Origin: Mugil cephalus
Taxonomy: Eukaryota; Chordata; Actinopteri; Mugiliformes; Mugilidae
Assembly (NCBI RefSeq): GCF_022458985.1
Contig: NC_061770.1
Span: 37,739,599 to 37,803,598 of the forward strand
DNA length: 64,000 nt
Direction: 5' to 3'
This document shows positions 12,176-24,559 of this stretch, piece after piece. Position numbers and translations under genes: made by a program. Position 1 is the stretch's first letter; each line of letters starts with the position of its first letter. The notes beneath the pieces were generated by a model. The model made no database searches, was not told where the DNA came from, and was given only the letters and a program-made list of their open reading frames with translations.

Positions 12176-13484
12176 ATGGTGAACTTTACCTTGATACCAG
12201 TGTTACTCTGCACCTTCAGTAAGTACAGCCATTACATTTATCACTGTAACTGCTAGCAGATGTTCTATACTATTCTATTCCATACTATTCTATATGAACT
12301 GTTAAACATTTTATTTCGCACTATGATACATGCCATCCTTACATCCACATTGCCGCTGCACCTCATATTGTATTTTTTATCTTTTTTCTTATCTTATTTT
12401 ATCTGTAATTGTATTGCATTGTCCTGAGCCATATGCAATGAAATTTCATTCTGTATACACCCTGTGCATACACAATGACAATAAAGTTAGTCTAAGTCTA
12501 CTTTAATATACCAGAATTGATATTTACAAACATTTCATGAATAATCTTTTGTTTCAGGTTGGATTTCTGTCTCAGTCTCTGAGTTTTACACAGTGGAGGT
12601 TCAGCCTGGTGAAGAAGTCACACTGCTGTGCTCCAACTTTAGCAACTATCCTATGAGGATATTCTGGTTCAAACTGGTCAATGGAGTCAATATCATCCCT
12701 ATCTCATCAATGACGAGCTCTGATAAAAATGCTTCGCTCAGTGAAGGATTTCAAGACGGCAGATTTAATATGACATCCAACACCACCACTCTCTTTCTGA
12801 ACATCAAACCTGTGGATTCATCTGACTCTGGGCTGTACCTCTGTGGACTTGAAGAACAAGGCTCAGTAAACGTCTCACTAATGGCTACAAATTTAAAGGT
12901 TCAAGGTAAGATTACTATGGAGTACTTCTATATCAATCAGGACCCTTTTTCACACATGATGCATATAAGTATTGACTTTAGCACACAAGAGGTTGAACAT
13001 TTTATCCACAGTTTAATCGTTTCTCTTTCTAGAAGTCCTAGCTGAAGAGTTTATTAATATGATGACTGTGATCCTGGCCGGTGTAACAGTTTTCCTTCTT
13101 ATTGGCATCATCTGTCTGGTCGTCAAAATCTGGACACTTTATACAGGTATTTATGTGTTTTTATGTCAAATCTACATGCAAATGTTTTTTGTTATTAACT
13201 GATGGATTTTCTGTTTCTGTCATTTAGCTCAACACGAGGAAGTGATTCCACAACACACTGAGGTAGCGAAAAAAAATTTTTTACCTCAGATTAAGAAGTT
13301 GCATGATTTATTTATTTTAATAAACGATGTGTGAGATCAGTGACTGTAATTTTATTTTCAGTTCGTAGGCTCTGATTCTCTCAACTACGCAGCTCTGAGT
13401 TTCCGTCCCAAAGTAAAAAGCAGCAGAAGGCCTGCAGCAGAGAGAGAACTGGAACCACATGTAGTGTACGCTGCCACAAGATAG
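12176..13484 (+). CDS. IgV-3: ITIM-bearing single Ig-V membrane receptor
   Basis: Exons 12176-12218, 12558-12905, 13033-13146, 13228-13262 and 13362-13484 give 220 residues. The leader is MVNFTLIPVLLCTF. The V domain has the two canonical cysteines (LLCSNFSNYP, DSGLYLCG) and IFWFKLVNGVNIIPISSM. The transmembrane exon is almost the same as in IgV-1 (VILAGVTVFLLIGIICLVVKIW). The tail is FVGSDSLNYAALSFRPKVKSS with ITIM Y189, ending HVVYAATR. Intron 1 is longer than in IgV-1 because of a LINE 3' tail. AATAAA lies at 13618. No frame breaks are seen. The role as an inhibitory surface receptor is inferred. Confidence 0.85.
12267..12500 (+). mobile_element. LINE 3' tail in intron 1 of IgV-3
   Basis: The segment contains CAATGAAATTTCATTCTGTA and ends ATGACAATAAAGTTAG, a typical 3' end of fish non-LTR elements; it is 5' truncated. 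The same insertion sits in intron 1 of IgV-4 and IgV-5 but not of IgV-1, IgV-2 or IgV-6. It is therefore a shared-ancestry marker. Confidence 0.7.
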
Positions 13485-14176
13485 ACTCAAATAATTCAGC
13501 TCATCTCATGCTTTATCACAGTGAGCTGCTTGTGGGTCGTTTGTGCGGCTGTTGAACGAGAGACTCTTGTGAGGCTGTTATAAAAAAAAAATAAATAAAA
13601 AAAAAATTTAATTTTGTAATAAAGATTTTATGTTCATGCAATTTTGTGTCGTCTCTACCTTTTCAATTGTAATATTCTGAGAGCAGAATAATGTGACAGA
13701 CGTTAGATGGCGGTGGAGTCACTTAGGTCTGTGATGTCAGGACAGATCATCTTTTAGTGTGAGAGAGTGTCTGTAGAGAATCAGAGAGATCAGAGTCTAA
13801 TGTTAACAGGAAGACTGTGGTCTGACTACCACTCAAAGCCACAAGGTCACTCTGACAAACACAAAAAACAGGAAGACTTTGGCAAAAGTTAAGAAGCGTC
13901 TGCATTTGCATGTTAAATACGCACCAAATACAACAATGCAGTTCTGTGCATGAATTTGAACATATCAACACTAGTGTTGGTAACAAAGTTGAGGTCAGAA
14001 GGAATATCTTCAAACACAGGAAGCCTAACACCTCCACCCCCTCCCTCTTCATCAGAAACACATGATGACAGTAGCAGTAGTAGAATATCTGAATGTAAAT
14101 TATGTTCAAGTTCGGTCATGGGTGATTTTTCTTTGACTCCGCCTCTTCAAAGTCTTTCATGGGCGCTCTGTTGTCA

Positions 14177-14655
14177 GTGAGGAACTTTATCTTGGTGACA
14201 CTTTGACTTCTCAGCCTCAGTGAGTAATAAACTGCTGTACAGAACCAAGTGCATTGCTGACTCCATTGATACGAAAGCATTACTCAGGATTTTGTCATTT
14301 TATCAACCAAAGGATCATCAGGAGTGTGATGTTTGTTTTAGGTTGTATCTCTGTTTCATTTTCTGAGGAGGCTCAGTCTGGTGAAGAAGTCACACTGCTG
14401 TTCTCCAACTTTATTACTGTTCCCTCACAGGTTTACTGGTTCAGAGTCGTCAAGAGATCCGAGCTCCGCTGTGTCGCCTTCATGTTTGACTCTGTTCACT
14501 CCACTTCATACAGTGATGGATTTAAAAATGGAAAATTTGACGTTAGTTTCAACGTATCCACTGTCTTTGGCGAAATCCAATCGCTGAATTCATCTGACTC
14601 TGGCCTGTATTTCTGTGGCTTTTACATATTCAGCATGAATCCAGTTAATATGTAA
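14177..14655 (+). pseudogene. Group B pseudogene B4 (leader dead, V exon open)
   Basis: The leader (from 14177) reads GTG instead of ATG and has an in-frame TGA. The V exon from 14342 is open: CISVSFSEEAQSGEEVTLLFSNF, YWFRVVKRSELRCVAFMFDSVHS, GFKNGKFDVSF, DSGLYFCGFYIFSMNPVNM, then TAA. The first canonical Ig cysteine is replaced by Phe (LLFSNF). There is no splice donor at the end and no transmembrane or tail exon, as in B1. It is therefore a non-functional leader-V remnant, and it is the fullest reference for the group B V exon. Confidence 0.85.
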
Positions 14656-14784
14656 CTGTCTGTCCAGTGTTTTCTAAAGAACATGAAGTCTGTAGTTGAA
14701 GGAAGATGAAATTCCAATGACACAAAAGACTGTCCAGAGTCTTCTATGGAGAGACTTTGATGTGGTCAGTCTCTCCATTTCTAA

Positions 14785-17414
14785 CAGGTGGCATCTCACT
14801 CGCAACGCCAGAGTGCGTTTTGGGTCATTAGAACCATTTTGATGGGTAAACAACTGGTAAACAACAACTATTATCTGCTAAATAGCTGAAAAATAGCTCA
14901 CAAACCAGTGCCCAGTGCAGAATAGTAGTGTATGCATGTAACGTGTATACGCACGTTTCAGCTACAAAACAAGCAGAAACTAACAAGAGTGGACAGGAAG
15001 TATAGTGTGTTACATGTTCATAATGGTGTACGCTATGATGCGTTTAGACCATCTGTAGTGCACGGATCTGATGTCAGAGTGGCTAAGCACTTATTCCATA
15101 TATCTGATAGTTTGTGATGTCCAGGGAATGTCAGGGCGAAGGGTTTTGAGGTAAGACCTAAATACAGGACAAAAGATAAGGCAGGGGTACAAACCAAAAA
15201 GGAATAACTAATAAACACAAAACGTAAGGTACTGCAGATGAGATGTATTTCAAAACACGAGAATCAAAAGGAATCATTAACGTGACAAAGGACAAAGAAA
15301 TGTGGCAAGACAACTATAATAAGATGTGAGGACTTAAGCAGAAATGACACAACATGGAACAGAGGAAAGACAGGGCTCTATATGCACACATGGGCAGAGG
15401 GATAACGAGACACAGGTGAAACTAATGAGGATGGAGCACATGAGGAGAAACCAAGGAACAGTCAAGGAAAACACAGGAAGAAACAGCAAACAGGAAACCA
15501 AGAAACTCACCAAAATAAAACAGGAAAATCAGAACATGACCATGAAAAAACAAAACAAAACAATAAAATCAGAATTGTGACAGGGAAGAAGAGGCAGCTG
15601 TTCTGTATCAGAGCTCCAGCTGTTTGCCCTCAGATCCATCAGATCACTATTATTTATAGTCACCAACTTGGCCAAGTTTCTGTCCCTGGTGTCTGTTGCA
15701 GATTTTTCTCATTTTTCTTCTGTTTTTCCATTTTCCATCTTCAGTTAAACCTCTGTCGTCTACTCACGTTTTGTTTATCCTCTGGTAACCTTCGAAAATG
15801 GTGACGGGGGGAATGTCATTCATGTGACTGACAAAGATTGATACCTAGTTCATGAAAAATGAAAAGCAAGTTCTGTAGGAGAACTAAATGAAGTTCCCAC
15901 CCATTTCTGACAGGGACATACAGCATCTTCATGTTTCCTCAATAAATGTTCCTTCTTCTCCATTTCTCCTTTACTATAATGTCAGTCACACATTCTTCCT
16001 TTTGGGTTGCTTACCTCTTTTTGACCAGTGTGTATATATCCTTCTTTCTCTGTCAGATCAGTTTTTAAACAACAAACAATACATTCCTGCTTTTTTCACA
16101 TTGCACTTCTAACCTTTTAAAGTTTTACTAACGTGCAGAGCAACACAGTGCATCTGACCGCACTTGATGTGACTTCCTGTAATGCACTGCAATAACACGG
16201 ATGACAACAAACATAGAAAATCTACACTCAGTCATGAAGGGGGGCGCTGTTTCACTACTTTGAAGAAACTGGGATGGGGATTAGTTATAAAACTCAGACC
16301 CAACTAACAAAATAATGATTAGTTAGTTAATGGGACATCTGCTAAATTTCCACTCACTGGATGAGTTTTTTTGTTTTATTTTGTTTTTTCACACGATTCT
16401 GAAAGAACGCACAAGGCTGCTTTGGGAAAGTCCCACAATAAGAGCAGTTTCAGAATTAAAAAAACAAAAAAATGCAACAAAGTTGAGGAAATCAATTTCA
16501 ACCACTTTTCTGATAAGCACATTTCCTGACATGCACTACAGCATCATAACTGTCTGTTGTTTCGGTTTTTCATTTTGAAAGAGCTGTTTGTACATTTGCT
16601 GAACACCTGTACACCAGTTAACACTCCAGAGTGAAAGGTGTCACTGTGATAGGTAGGTATGAGTACGTGTGATAACAAGTCACACGCAACAGACACATAC
16701 AAACTGAACTTGCTCTCTCTGTTGCCTGTTGCAAAGTGACACTTGCACACAGCCTCATATCAAAGCATGTTCTCTGGTGGCTGCACATTTTAAGACATGA
16801 CAGAATATGTCAAAACCACACCAGGTGAAGGTCACATTGTTCTTTATCGTGTACATTTGAAGCTACTAAGCCCTGCAAACAAGACGTTGCAAAGGGTATT
16901 CCAATATTATCTATTAATAAAGATTAACAATGGTTACGTTGAAAAGGAATTCATTTCTGCTGAATGGTAAACGTAACTTGACAAGCAAAAAAAATATTCA
17001 AGTATATTGTAGTCAGTAATGTTAAACCACACACAGTGATGTGTGTGGAAGTAGTATCCACTTCTATAAAAACACAACTTTTAGATATCTGATTTGACAT
17101 TTGAATGAGCAGGTCCTCACAGACTACACTTCCTTATCCTGCAATGTTTTATAGAGACTGATACATCAGTTCTCGTCATTTAAGTTTTGTTTAAATGTAG
17201 TCTCAAGTCATTTTTAACTGGACCACATAGTCCTGTTCTCCTTTCAGATGTTAATTCTCACCCATTCAAAAGAAGTTAGACAGTGGCAGTCTGAGCAGGC
17301 GTAGAAATGAAGAACCACCCCACCTCTTTAAGTTACGTACGCTCTTAACTGGAGCACAGTTCAGTTACAATCATTGTAGTGGTGCAGTGGTTGTAGAGTC
17401 TTACTGTACGCACG
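14785..17414 (+). repeat. Duplicated intergenic flank, copy 3
   Basis: Homologous to 1380-3996 and 7190-9801, with more substitutions and without the long TTTGT tract. It holds a full-length solo LTR relic and the promoter of IgV-4. No gene is seen. Confidence 0.8.
15129..15582 (+). mobile_element. Solo LTR fossil, unit-4 copy
   Basis: Full-length counterpart of 1710-2169, with the same ends (TGTCAGGG, TTGTGACA) and the same gggaa duplications on both sides (15124-15128, 15583-15587). It is inherited by unit duplication. Confidence 0.7.
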
Positions 17415-18717
17415 ATGGTGAACTTTACCTTGATACCAGTGTTACTCTGCACCTTCAGTAAGTACATATATTACATTTATCACTGTAACTGCTAGCAGAT
17501 GTTTATACTATTCTATTCTATACTATTCTATATGCACTGTTAAACATTTTTAAACATTTGTTTTCGCACTATGATACATGGCATCCTTACATCTACATCG
17601 CTGCTGCACTTCATATTGTATTTTTATCTTATTCATCTGTAACTGTATTGCATTGTCCTGAGCCATATGCAATGAAATTTCGTTCTGTATACACCCTGTG
17701 CATACACAATGACAATACAGTTCGTCTAAGTCTACTTTAACATAACGGAATTGATATTTACAAACATTTCATGAATAATCTTTTGTTTCAGGTTGGATCT
17801 CTGTCTCAGTCTCTGAGTTTTACACAGTGGAGGTTCAGCCTGGTGAAGAAGTCACACTGCTGTGCTCCAACTTTAGCAGCTTTCCCTTGAGAATATTCTG
17901 GTTCAAACTGGTCAATGGAGCCAATATCACCCGCATCTCATCTATGTTAACATCTGATCAAAATACTTCATTTTATGATGGATTTGGCACTGGCAGATTT
18001 AATATGACATCAAACTCAACTACTCTCTTTCTGAACATCAAGCCTGTGGATTCATTTGACTCTGGGCTGTACTTCTGTGGACTTAACCAAGAACAAGGCT
18101 CAGTAACTGTCTCACTGATGGCTACACATTTAAAGGTTCGAGGTAAGATTACTATGAAGTACTTCTCTATCAATAAGGACCCTTTTTCACACATGATGCA
18201 TATAAGTACTGACTTCAGCACACAAGAGGTTGAATATTTTATGCACAGTTTTATCATTTATCTTTCTTGTAGAAGTGCCAACTGATGAGTTTACAAATGT
18301 GACGACTGTGATCCTGGCCGGTGTAACAGTTTTCCTTCTTATAATCATCATATGTCTGGTCGTCATAATCCACCCCCATAATATAGGTATTTATGTGTTT
18401 TTATTTAAAGTCTACATGCAAATGTTTTCAGTTATTAACTGATGGATTTTGTGTTTCGGTCATTTAGCTCAATATGAGGAAGTGAATCCACAACACACTG
18501 AGGTAATGACATTTTTACCTCAGATTAATATCTTGCATGATTTAATTCTTTCAATAAATGTCATGTGTGAGATCAGTGACTGTAATTGTCTTATTTCCAG
18601 AACATGGGCTCTGATTCTCTGAACTCTCTGAGTTTCCGTCCCAAAGTAAAAAGCCGCAGAAGGCCTGCAGCAGAGAGAGAACTGGAAACACATGTAGTGT
18701 ACGCTGCCACAAGATAG
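17415..18717 (+). CDS. IgV-4: single Ig-V receptor lacking the membrane-proximal ITIM
   Basis: Exons 17415-17457, 17792-18142, 18273-18386, 18468-18502 and 18601-18717 give 219 residues. The V domain is normal (LLCSNFSSFP, DSGLYFCG). The transmembrane segment is VILAGVTVFLLIIIICLVV, but the next residues are IIHPHNI where sisters have basic KIW/KIR. In the last exon a 6-base in-frame deletion turns the usual LNYAALSF into LNSLSF, removing the ITIM tyrosine. The terminal HVVYAATR is kept. All splice sites are intact, so the gene could still make a surface protein with altered or lost inhibitory signalling. AATAAA lies at 18838. Confidence 0.85.
17497..17740 (+). mobile_element. LINE 3' tail in intron 1 of IgV-4
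   Basis: Same insertion as in IgV-3 (GCAATGAAATTTCGTTCTGT, ATGACAATACAG). It is a 5' truncated non-LTR element. Confidence 0.7.
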
Positions 18718-18849
18718 ACTCAACATAATTCAGCTCACCTCATACTTTATCACAGTGAGCTGCTTGAGGGTCGTTTGTGTGGCTGGTGGACGAAAGACTC
18801 TTGTGAGGCCGTTTAAAAAGCAACAATGTAATTTTGTAATAAAGATTAT

Positions 18850-19680
18850 ATTTTCATGCAATTTTGTGTCGTCTCTACCTTTTCAATTGTAATATTCTGA
18901 GAGCAGAATAATGTGACAGACATTAGATGGAGGTGGAGTCAGTTAGGTCTGTGATGTCAGGACAGATCATCTTTTAGTGTGAGAAAGTGTCTGCTGTCTG
19001 TAGAGAATCCGAGAGATCAGAGTCTAATGTTAACAGGAAGACTCTGGTCTGACTACCACTCAAAGCCACAAGGCCACTCTGAAAAACACAGAAATACATC
19101 AGTTTTAAATAGATTAATTGACACACGTAAAGAACAAAACAATCATTTTATCAACAATCTTCATTTGTATGTTAAATACGCACCAAATACAAGAATACAG
19201 TCCTCTGTTAGCATAAAGATGTGCAACACACCAATAACAGTGTTGGTAGCAAAGCTGAGGTCAGAAGTAGTATCTTCAACCACAGGTGAGGAAGCAGGAG
19301 GCCCATATCAGGGAGAGAAGTGGACCCCCATGCTCTTTATGGTGTCAACTGAACTTAACTGACAGTCTGTTGTATTGGAGGTGCTGCTCTTTGTGTATAA
19401 TTGATGAGTTGCAGTTGATCTCGTGTACAAACTGTCAATCTTCTGGATCATTAAATGAAGTCTTTCTTCCTACGTCTGTCTGTACAGTGTTTTCTAAAGA
19501 ATATAAAATCTGTATTTGAAAGAAGATGAATCTCCAGTGTCACAAAGGACTGTTTAGAGTCTCCTATTGTGAAGAGGTGGTCTGTCCGTTAGCGCCATTT
19601 TGATGTGTAAACAGCTAGTAAACAACAACTACTACCTGCTAGAAAAATAGCTCACAAACTAGCTGATAGCTAGTGAGACA
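18850..19680 (+). other. Group B upstream-type sequence without a gene
   Basis: This stretch matches the region between IgV genes and group B leaders (for example 350-860), including the ETS/RUNX-like block at 19032, but no group B leader or V exon is found after it. It ends at the LINE fragment. Nothing else is recognised. Confidence 0.6.
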
Positions 19681-19689
19681 CAATGTGAG

Positions 19690-20790
19690 TGAAGAAGCCT
19701 GGCACTGATGGAGCTTTCCAGGGCTCTGACAGTCTCATACAGGGGATGGGAGGTGTTTTTCATGGCTGGTGACAGCTTCACCAATATCCTTCTGTCCCCC
19801 ACCACCTCCACAGGCTCAAAACTGCAGCACAGTACCAAGCGGCTTTCTTCACTAGCTTGTTCAGACTTTTCCCCTCTGCTGCTGTGATGCTGCTGCTCCA
19901 GCAGACCACACCATAAAAGATGGCCGACGCAACCACCGAGTCATAGAAGGTCCTCAGGAGGGTGCCCTGCACTCCAAGGGACGTCAGTCTCTGCAGCAGG
20001 TGGAGTCTGCTTTGACCCTTATTGTATAGTGCTTGAGTGTTGTCAATCCAGTCTAGAATCTTGTTTAGGTGAACACCCAGATGCTAGGCTGGTAGGCAAA
20101 CTGCAGTGGGTCAGCGGATAAGCTCACCAGGGAGTGCAGTTGTTAGAGGACCAACCTCTTTAGGGCCTTTGCCAGGTGGGCTGTTAGAGCCACTGGTCGG
20201 TAGTCGTTTAAGTCGCTGGGACGAAATGACATGGGCACTGGTACCATGCAGGATGACTTCCACAGCAGTGGTACCTTCTGCAACCTCAGGCTCATGTTGA
20301 AGATGTGCTTCACAATCCCACACAGTTGGCTGACGCAGGATTTGAGGAGCCTAGAGCTGATGCCATCTGGATCCGTTGCCTTCTTGACCTTTAACTTGGC
20401 CAGTTCTCTTTCTACCTGGGCTAAGGAGAGCACCATGCTGGGTGGAGGGGCAGTGGGTGTGCTGGGGTGTTGTAGAGGAGCTGTAGGGAGGGGGGCGGGG
20501 GTGGGAGGGGCAGTGGCTGCACATGGAGGTTGCGGAGGAGGGGCTGCGATGGTTGAGGATGTGGCAGCCAAGGTTCCAGTCGGGGGAACCTGCACCAGGT
20601 CTGGTTGGGTGAGGGGAGGGGTGACTGGTTGGTTGAATCTGTTGAAGAACCTGTTCAGGTCGTTCACCCACTCCTGGTCTCTGGCCAGCTCAGGTCTAGA
20701 ATTATTGTGTCCTGAGATGGTTTTCAGACTCCTCCAGACATCGTTCTACTGCAGCTGTTTCTTCCATCCTCCTCCTGCAGCTGCCTTTTC
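19690..20790 (-). mobile_element. Internally deleted LINE (Rex1/L2-like reverse transcriptase)
   Basis: On the minus strand, 20143-20667 encodes DPDGISSRLLKSCVSQLCG and LNDYRPVALTAHLAKALKRL, typical of the N-terminal reverse transcriptase domain. A downstream part (about 19850-20060) encodes LDWIDNTQALYNK and TFYDSVVASAIFYGVVCW. The stretch between DPLQFAYQP and the second part, which should hold the catalytic YxDD, is missing, so the copy is dead. A Pro/Ala-rich tract lies in the N-terminal part. It occupies the region before IgV-5 where other units have the solo LTR. Confidence 0.8.
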
Positions 20791-20861
20791 TTGCCTTTAT
20801 GACACAGACCCTGCACCCAGCCACTGGAAAATGAGCTTCAATGGACTTATACCATCTACCA

Positions 20862-22665
20862 GATAATTTGTGATTTCAAGGAACGAGGAGGCAGCGATTC
20901 TGTGTTGGAGCTCCAGCTGTCTGCCCTCAGATCGAGCGGATCAATATCATGAGTTCTCAGTATCTGCTTGTTTTTCTTCTGTTTTTCCATTTTCTATCAT
21001 CAGTTAAACCTCCCCTGTCATCTGCTACGGTTTTGATTATTCTCCGGTAACCATCGAAAATGGAGATGGTTGGCGTGCCATTCACGTACTGACAAAGACC
21101 GACACCATTGTCCTACTTTATGAAAAGCAGGTTATGTAGCAATGGAGAACTAAATGAAGCTCACATTTATTTCTGACAGGGACATACAGCATCTTCATGT
21201 TTCTTCAATAAATATTCCTTCTTAGCCAGTTCTCCTTTACTGAAGTATCGGTCACACATTCTTCCTTTTGGGTTTCTTACCTCTTTGACCAATTGGTATA
21301 TAGCAGATGTTTTTACTGTCTTTCTCTACCAGATCATCTTTATATTCTGAGTGTTAGTTATTCTTGCTTGTTTAGAAGAACTTCTTTACAACTACATTTT
21401 ATCTGACGATACATAAAGCACATTGTTTTGTCATAACCTTAGAATATGCCAGAGCAATACCACGTATGACCACATATCTAGTATAACCATGCATTGTCAT
21501 GCACGGGGGTGCTGTTTCACTACATTGAAGAAACTGTTTGGGAAGTCATGGGGAGGAGTTATAAAACTCAGACCCAACTAACAAAATAATGATTAGTTAG
21601 TAAATGGGACATTTGCTAAATTTCCACTCACTGGATGAGTTTTTTGTTTTGTTCTGTTTTGTTTTTCACACCATTCTGAAAAAAACACTTAAGGCTTTGG
21701 GAAAATCCCACAATAGGATCAGTTACAGAAACAAAATATACAACAATCAAAGTTGATGAAATCAATTTTAATGTTGACTCTGATTGTAAAGGACATTTCC
21801 TAAAGTTCGTTACATGCACTACACTGCACCAACATAACTGTCTGTTATTCATTTTGAAAGAATTGTTTGTGCATTTGCTGAACACCCGTACACCAGTTTA
21901 CACTCCAGAGTGAAAGGTGTCACTTCTGGCGTGATAACAAGTCACACCTAACAGACACATACAAACTAAACTCACTCTCTCTGTTGCCTGTAGCAAAGTG
22001 ACACTTGCACACAGCCTCATATCAAAGCATGTTCTCTGGTGGCTGCACATTTTAAGACATGACAGAGTATGTCAAAACCACAGCAGGTGAAGGTCACATT
22101 GTTCTTTATTGTGTACATTTGAAGCTACTAAGCCCTGCAAAGAAGACGTTGCAAAGGGTAATCCAATATTATCAATTAATAAAGATTAACAATGGTTACG
22201 TTGAAAAGGAATCCATTTCTGCTGAATGGTAAACGTAACTTGACGAGCAACAAAAATATTCAAGTATACTGTAGTCCGTACCGTTAAACTACACACAGTG
22301 ATGTGTGTGGAAGTACAATCCACTTTTATAAAAACACAACTTTTAGATATCTGATTTGACATTTAAATAGGCAGGTCCTCACACACTACACTTCCTTATT
22401 CTGCAATGTTTTATAGAGACTGATACATCAGTTCTCATCATTTAACTTTTGTTTAAAAATCATCTCAAATCATTTTTAACTGGACCACGTAGTCCTGTTC
22501 TCCTTTCAGATGTTAATTCTCACCCATTTAAAAGAAGTTAGACAGTGTCAGTCTGAGCTGACGTAGAAATGAAGGACCACCCCACCTCTTTAAGTTACGT
22601 ACGCTCTTAACTGGAGCACAGTTCAGTTACAATCATTGTAGTGGTGGAGTCTGACTGTTCGCACA
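20862..22665 (+). repeat. Duplicated intergenic flank, diverged copy (unit of IgV-5)
   Basis: The sequence aligns with the right part of the other flanks (GACAGGGACATACAGCATCT; TGGTGGCTGCACATTTTAAG) and ends in the IgV-5 promoter. Near 20880 it shows the LTR-free form of the site that is filled in units 1, 2 and 4. No gene is seen. Confidence 0.75.
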
Positions 22666-23898
22666 ATGGTGAACTTTACCTTGATACCAGTGTTACTCTG
22701 CACCTTCAGTAAGTACATATATTACATTATTGCAAACTGTGTGATGTCTATACTTTCTATTCTATATATTCTATTGGATGTTAACATTTTAAACATTTTT
22801 TGCACTATGATACATCCATCCTACATCTACATTGCTGCTGCACTTCATATTGTATTTTTATCTTATTATCTGTAATTGTATTGCATTTCCGAGCCATACA
22901 ATGAAATTTCTTCTGTATCACCCTGTGCATAACAATGACAATACATTAGTTAAGTCTATTTAATATACCAGAATTGATATTTACAAACATTTCATGAATA
23001 AACTTTTGTTTCAGGTTGGATTTCTGTCTCAGTCTCTGAGTTTTACACAGTGGAGGTTCAGCCTGGTGAAGAAGTCACACTGCTGTGCTCCAACTTCAGC
23101 AGTATACCCATAAATATAATCTGGTTCAAACTGGTCAATAGCACCAATAACAGCTGCATCTCATATATGACGAGCTCTGATAAAAATGCTTCGCTCTGTG
23201 ACGGATTTGGCACTGGCAAATTTAATATGACATCCAACACAACTACTCTCTTTCTGAACATCAAACCTGTGGATTTATTTGACTCTGGACTGTACTTCTG
23301 TGGATTTTACCAGCAACAACACTCAGTAATTGTCAGTGCAACATATTTAAAGGTTCAAGGTACGTCACCCTTTTTCAAATATGATGTATATCAGTACTGA
23401 GCCTTTGAGTATTTCATATACTGTTTTAACTTTTATCTTCCTTGTAGAAGTGCTAAAGGATGGTTTTGAAAATGTGACGACTGTGATCCTGGCCGGTTTA
23501 ACGTTTTTCCTTCTTATGATCATCATATGTCTGGTTGTCAAAATCCGGACACTTCATACAGGTATATATATGTTTTTATTTCAAATCTACATGCAACAGT
23601 TTTTAGTTACCAACTGATCTATTTTTTGTTTCTGTCATTTAGCTCAACATGAGGAAGTGAATCCACAACAGACTGAGGTAGTGACTTTTGTACCTGGATT
23701 AATATCTTAAATGATTTAATTCTTTTAACTAGTGATGTATAAATTTATCAGTGACTGTAATTATTTTATCTTCAGAACGTGGGCTCTGATTCTCTCAACT
23801 ACGCACCTGTGAGTTTCCGTCCCAAAGCAAAGAGCAGCAGAAGGCCTGCAGCAGAGAGAGAACTGGAACCACATGTAGTGTACGCTACCACAAGATAG
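22666..23898 (+). CDS. IgV-5: ITIM receptor with an extra cysteine pair
   Basis: Exons 22666-22708, 23015-23359, 23448-23561, 23643-23677 and 23776-23898 give 219 residues. The leader is MVNFTLIPVLLCTF. Besides the canonical V cysteines (LLCSNF, DSGLYFCG), the domain has a second pair, NNSCISYM and ASLCDGF, at the positions used in IgV-10 to IgV-12 and absent in IgV-1 to IgV-4. The transmembrane segment is VILAGLTFFLLMIIICLVV followed by KIR. The tail has ITIM LNYAPV (Y188) and a terminal VVYATTR. Intron 1 holds a decayed LINE tail. AATAAA lies at 24015. Splice sites are standard. Confidence 0.85.
22740..22958 (+). mobile_element. LINE 3' tail in intron 1 of IgV-5, decayed
   Basis: Same insertion as in IgV-3 and IgV-4 but with many small deletions, consistent with an older split of this unit. 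Confidence 0.6.
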
Positions 23899-24089
23899 AC
23901 TCAAAATAACTCATCTCATCTCATGCTTTATCACAGTGAGCTGCTTGTGGGTCGTTTGTGTGGCTGGTGGACGAGAGACTACTGTGATGCCATTAAAAAA
24001 AAATGTAATTTTGTAATAAAGATTTTATGTTCATGCAATTTTGTGACCTTTTCCATTGTAATATTCTGAGAGCAGAATAATATGACAGA

Positions 24090-24500
24090 CGTTAGATGGA
24101 GGTGGAATCACTTAGGTCTGTGATGTCAGGACAGACCATCTTTTAGAGTGAGAGAGTGTCTGCTGTCTGTAGAGAATCAGAGAGATCAGAGTCTAATGTT
24201 AACAGGAAGACTGTGGTCTGACTACAACTCAAAGCCACGAGGCCACTCTGACAAGCACATAAAAACAAGAAGATTTTGACAAAACTTTATTTAATCACCT
24301 AGTGTCTCCATTTGTATGTTAAATATGCAGCAAATACAATAACGCAGTTCTGTGCATAAATTTGTGTTGGTAACAAAGTTGAGGTCAGAAGGAACATCTT
24401 CAACCACACAAAGTCTAACATGTACTTTTGTAATAAAGATGTCATGATCATGCGATTTTGTGTTGTTTCCACCATTTTAATTGTAATATTCTGAGACAAG
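24090..24500 (+). other. Group B upstream-type sequence, no leader found
   Basis: It matches the 5' flank of group B loci (TGTCAGGACAGACCATCTTT, the ETS/RUNX-like block at 24201) but breaks off before any leader or V exon, where LINE sequence begins. Confidence 0.55.
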
Positions 24501-24559
24501 GATAATGTGACAGGTATTAGACTGAGGTGGAGTCAGAGCGGTATTTAGAGTCGGAGTGA

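Noticed and set aside
20231-20866. Plus-strand frame of 211 codons
   Set aside because: It is the antisense shadow of the LINE reverse transcriptase fragment on the minus strand.
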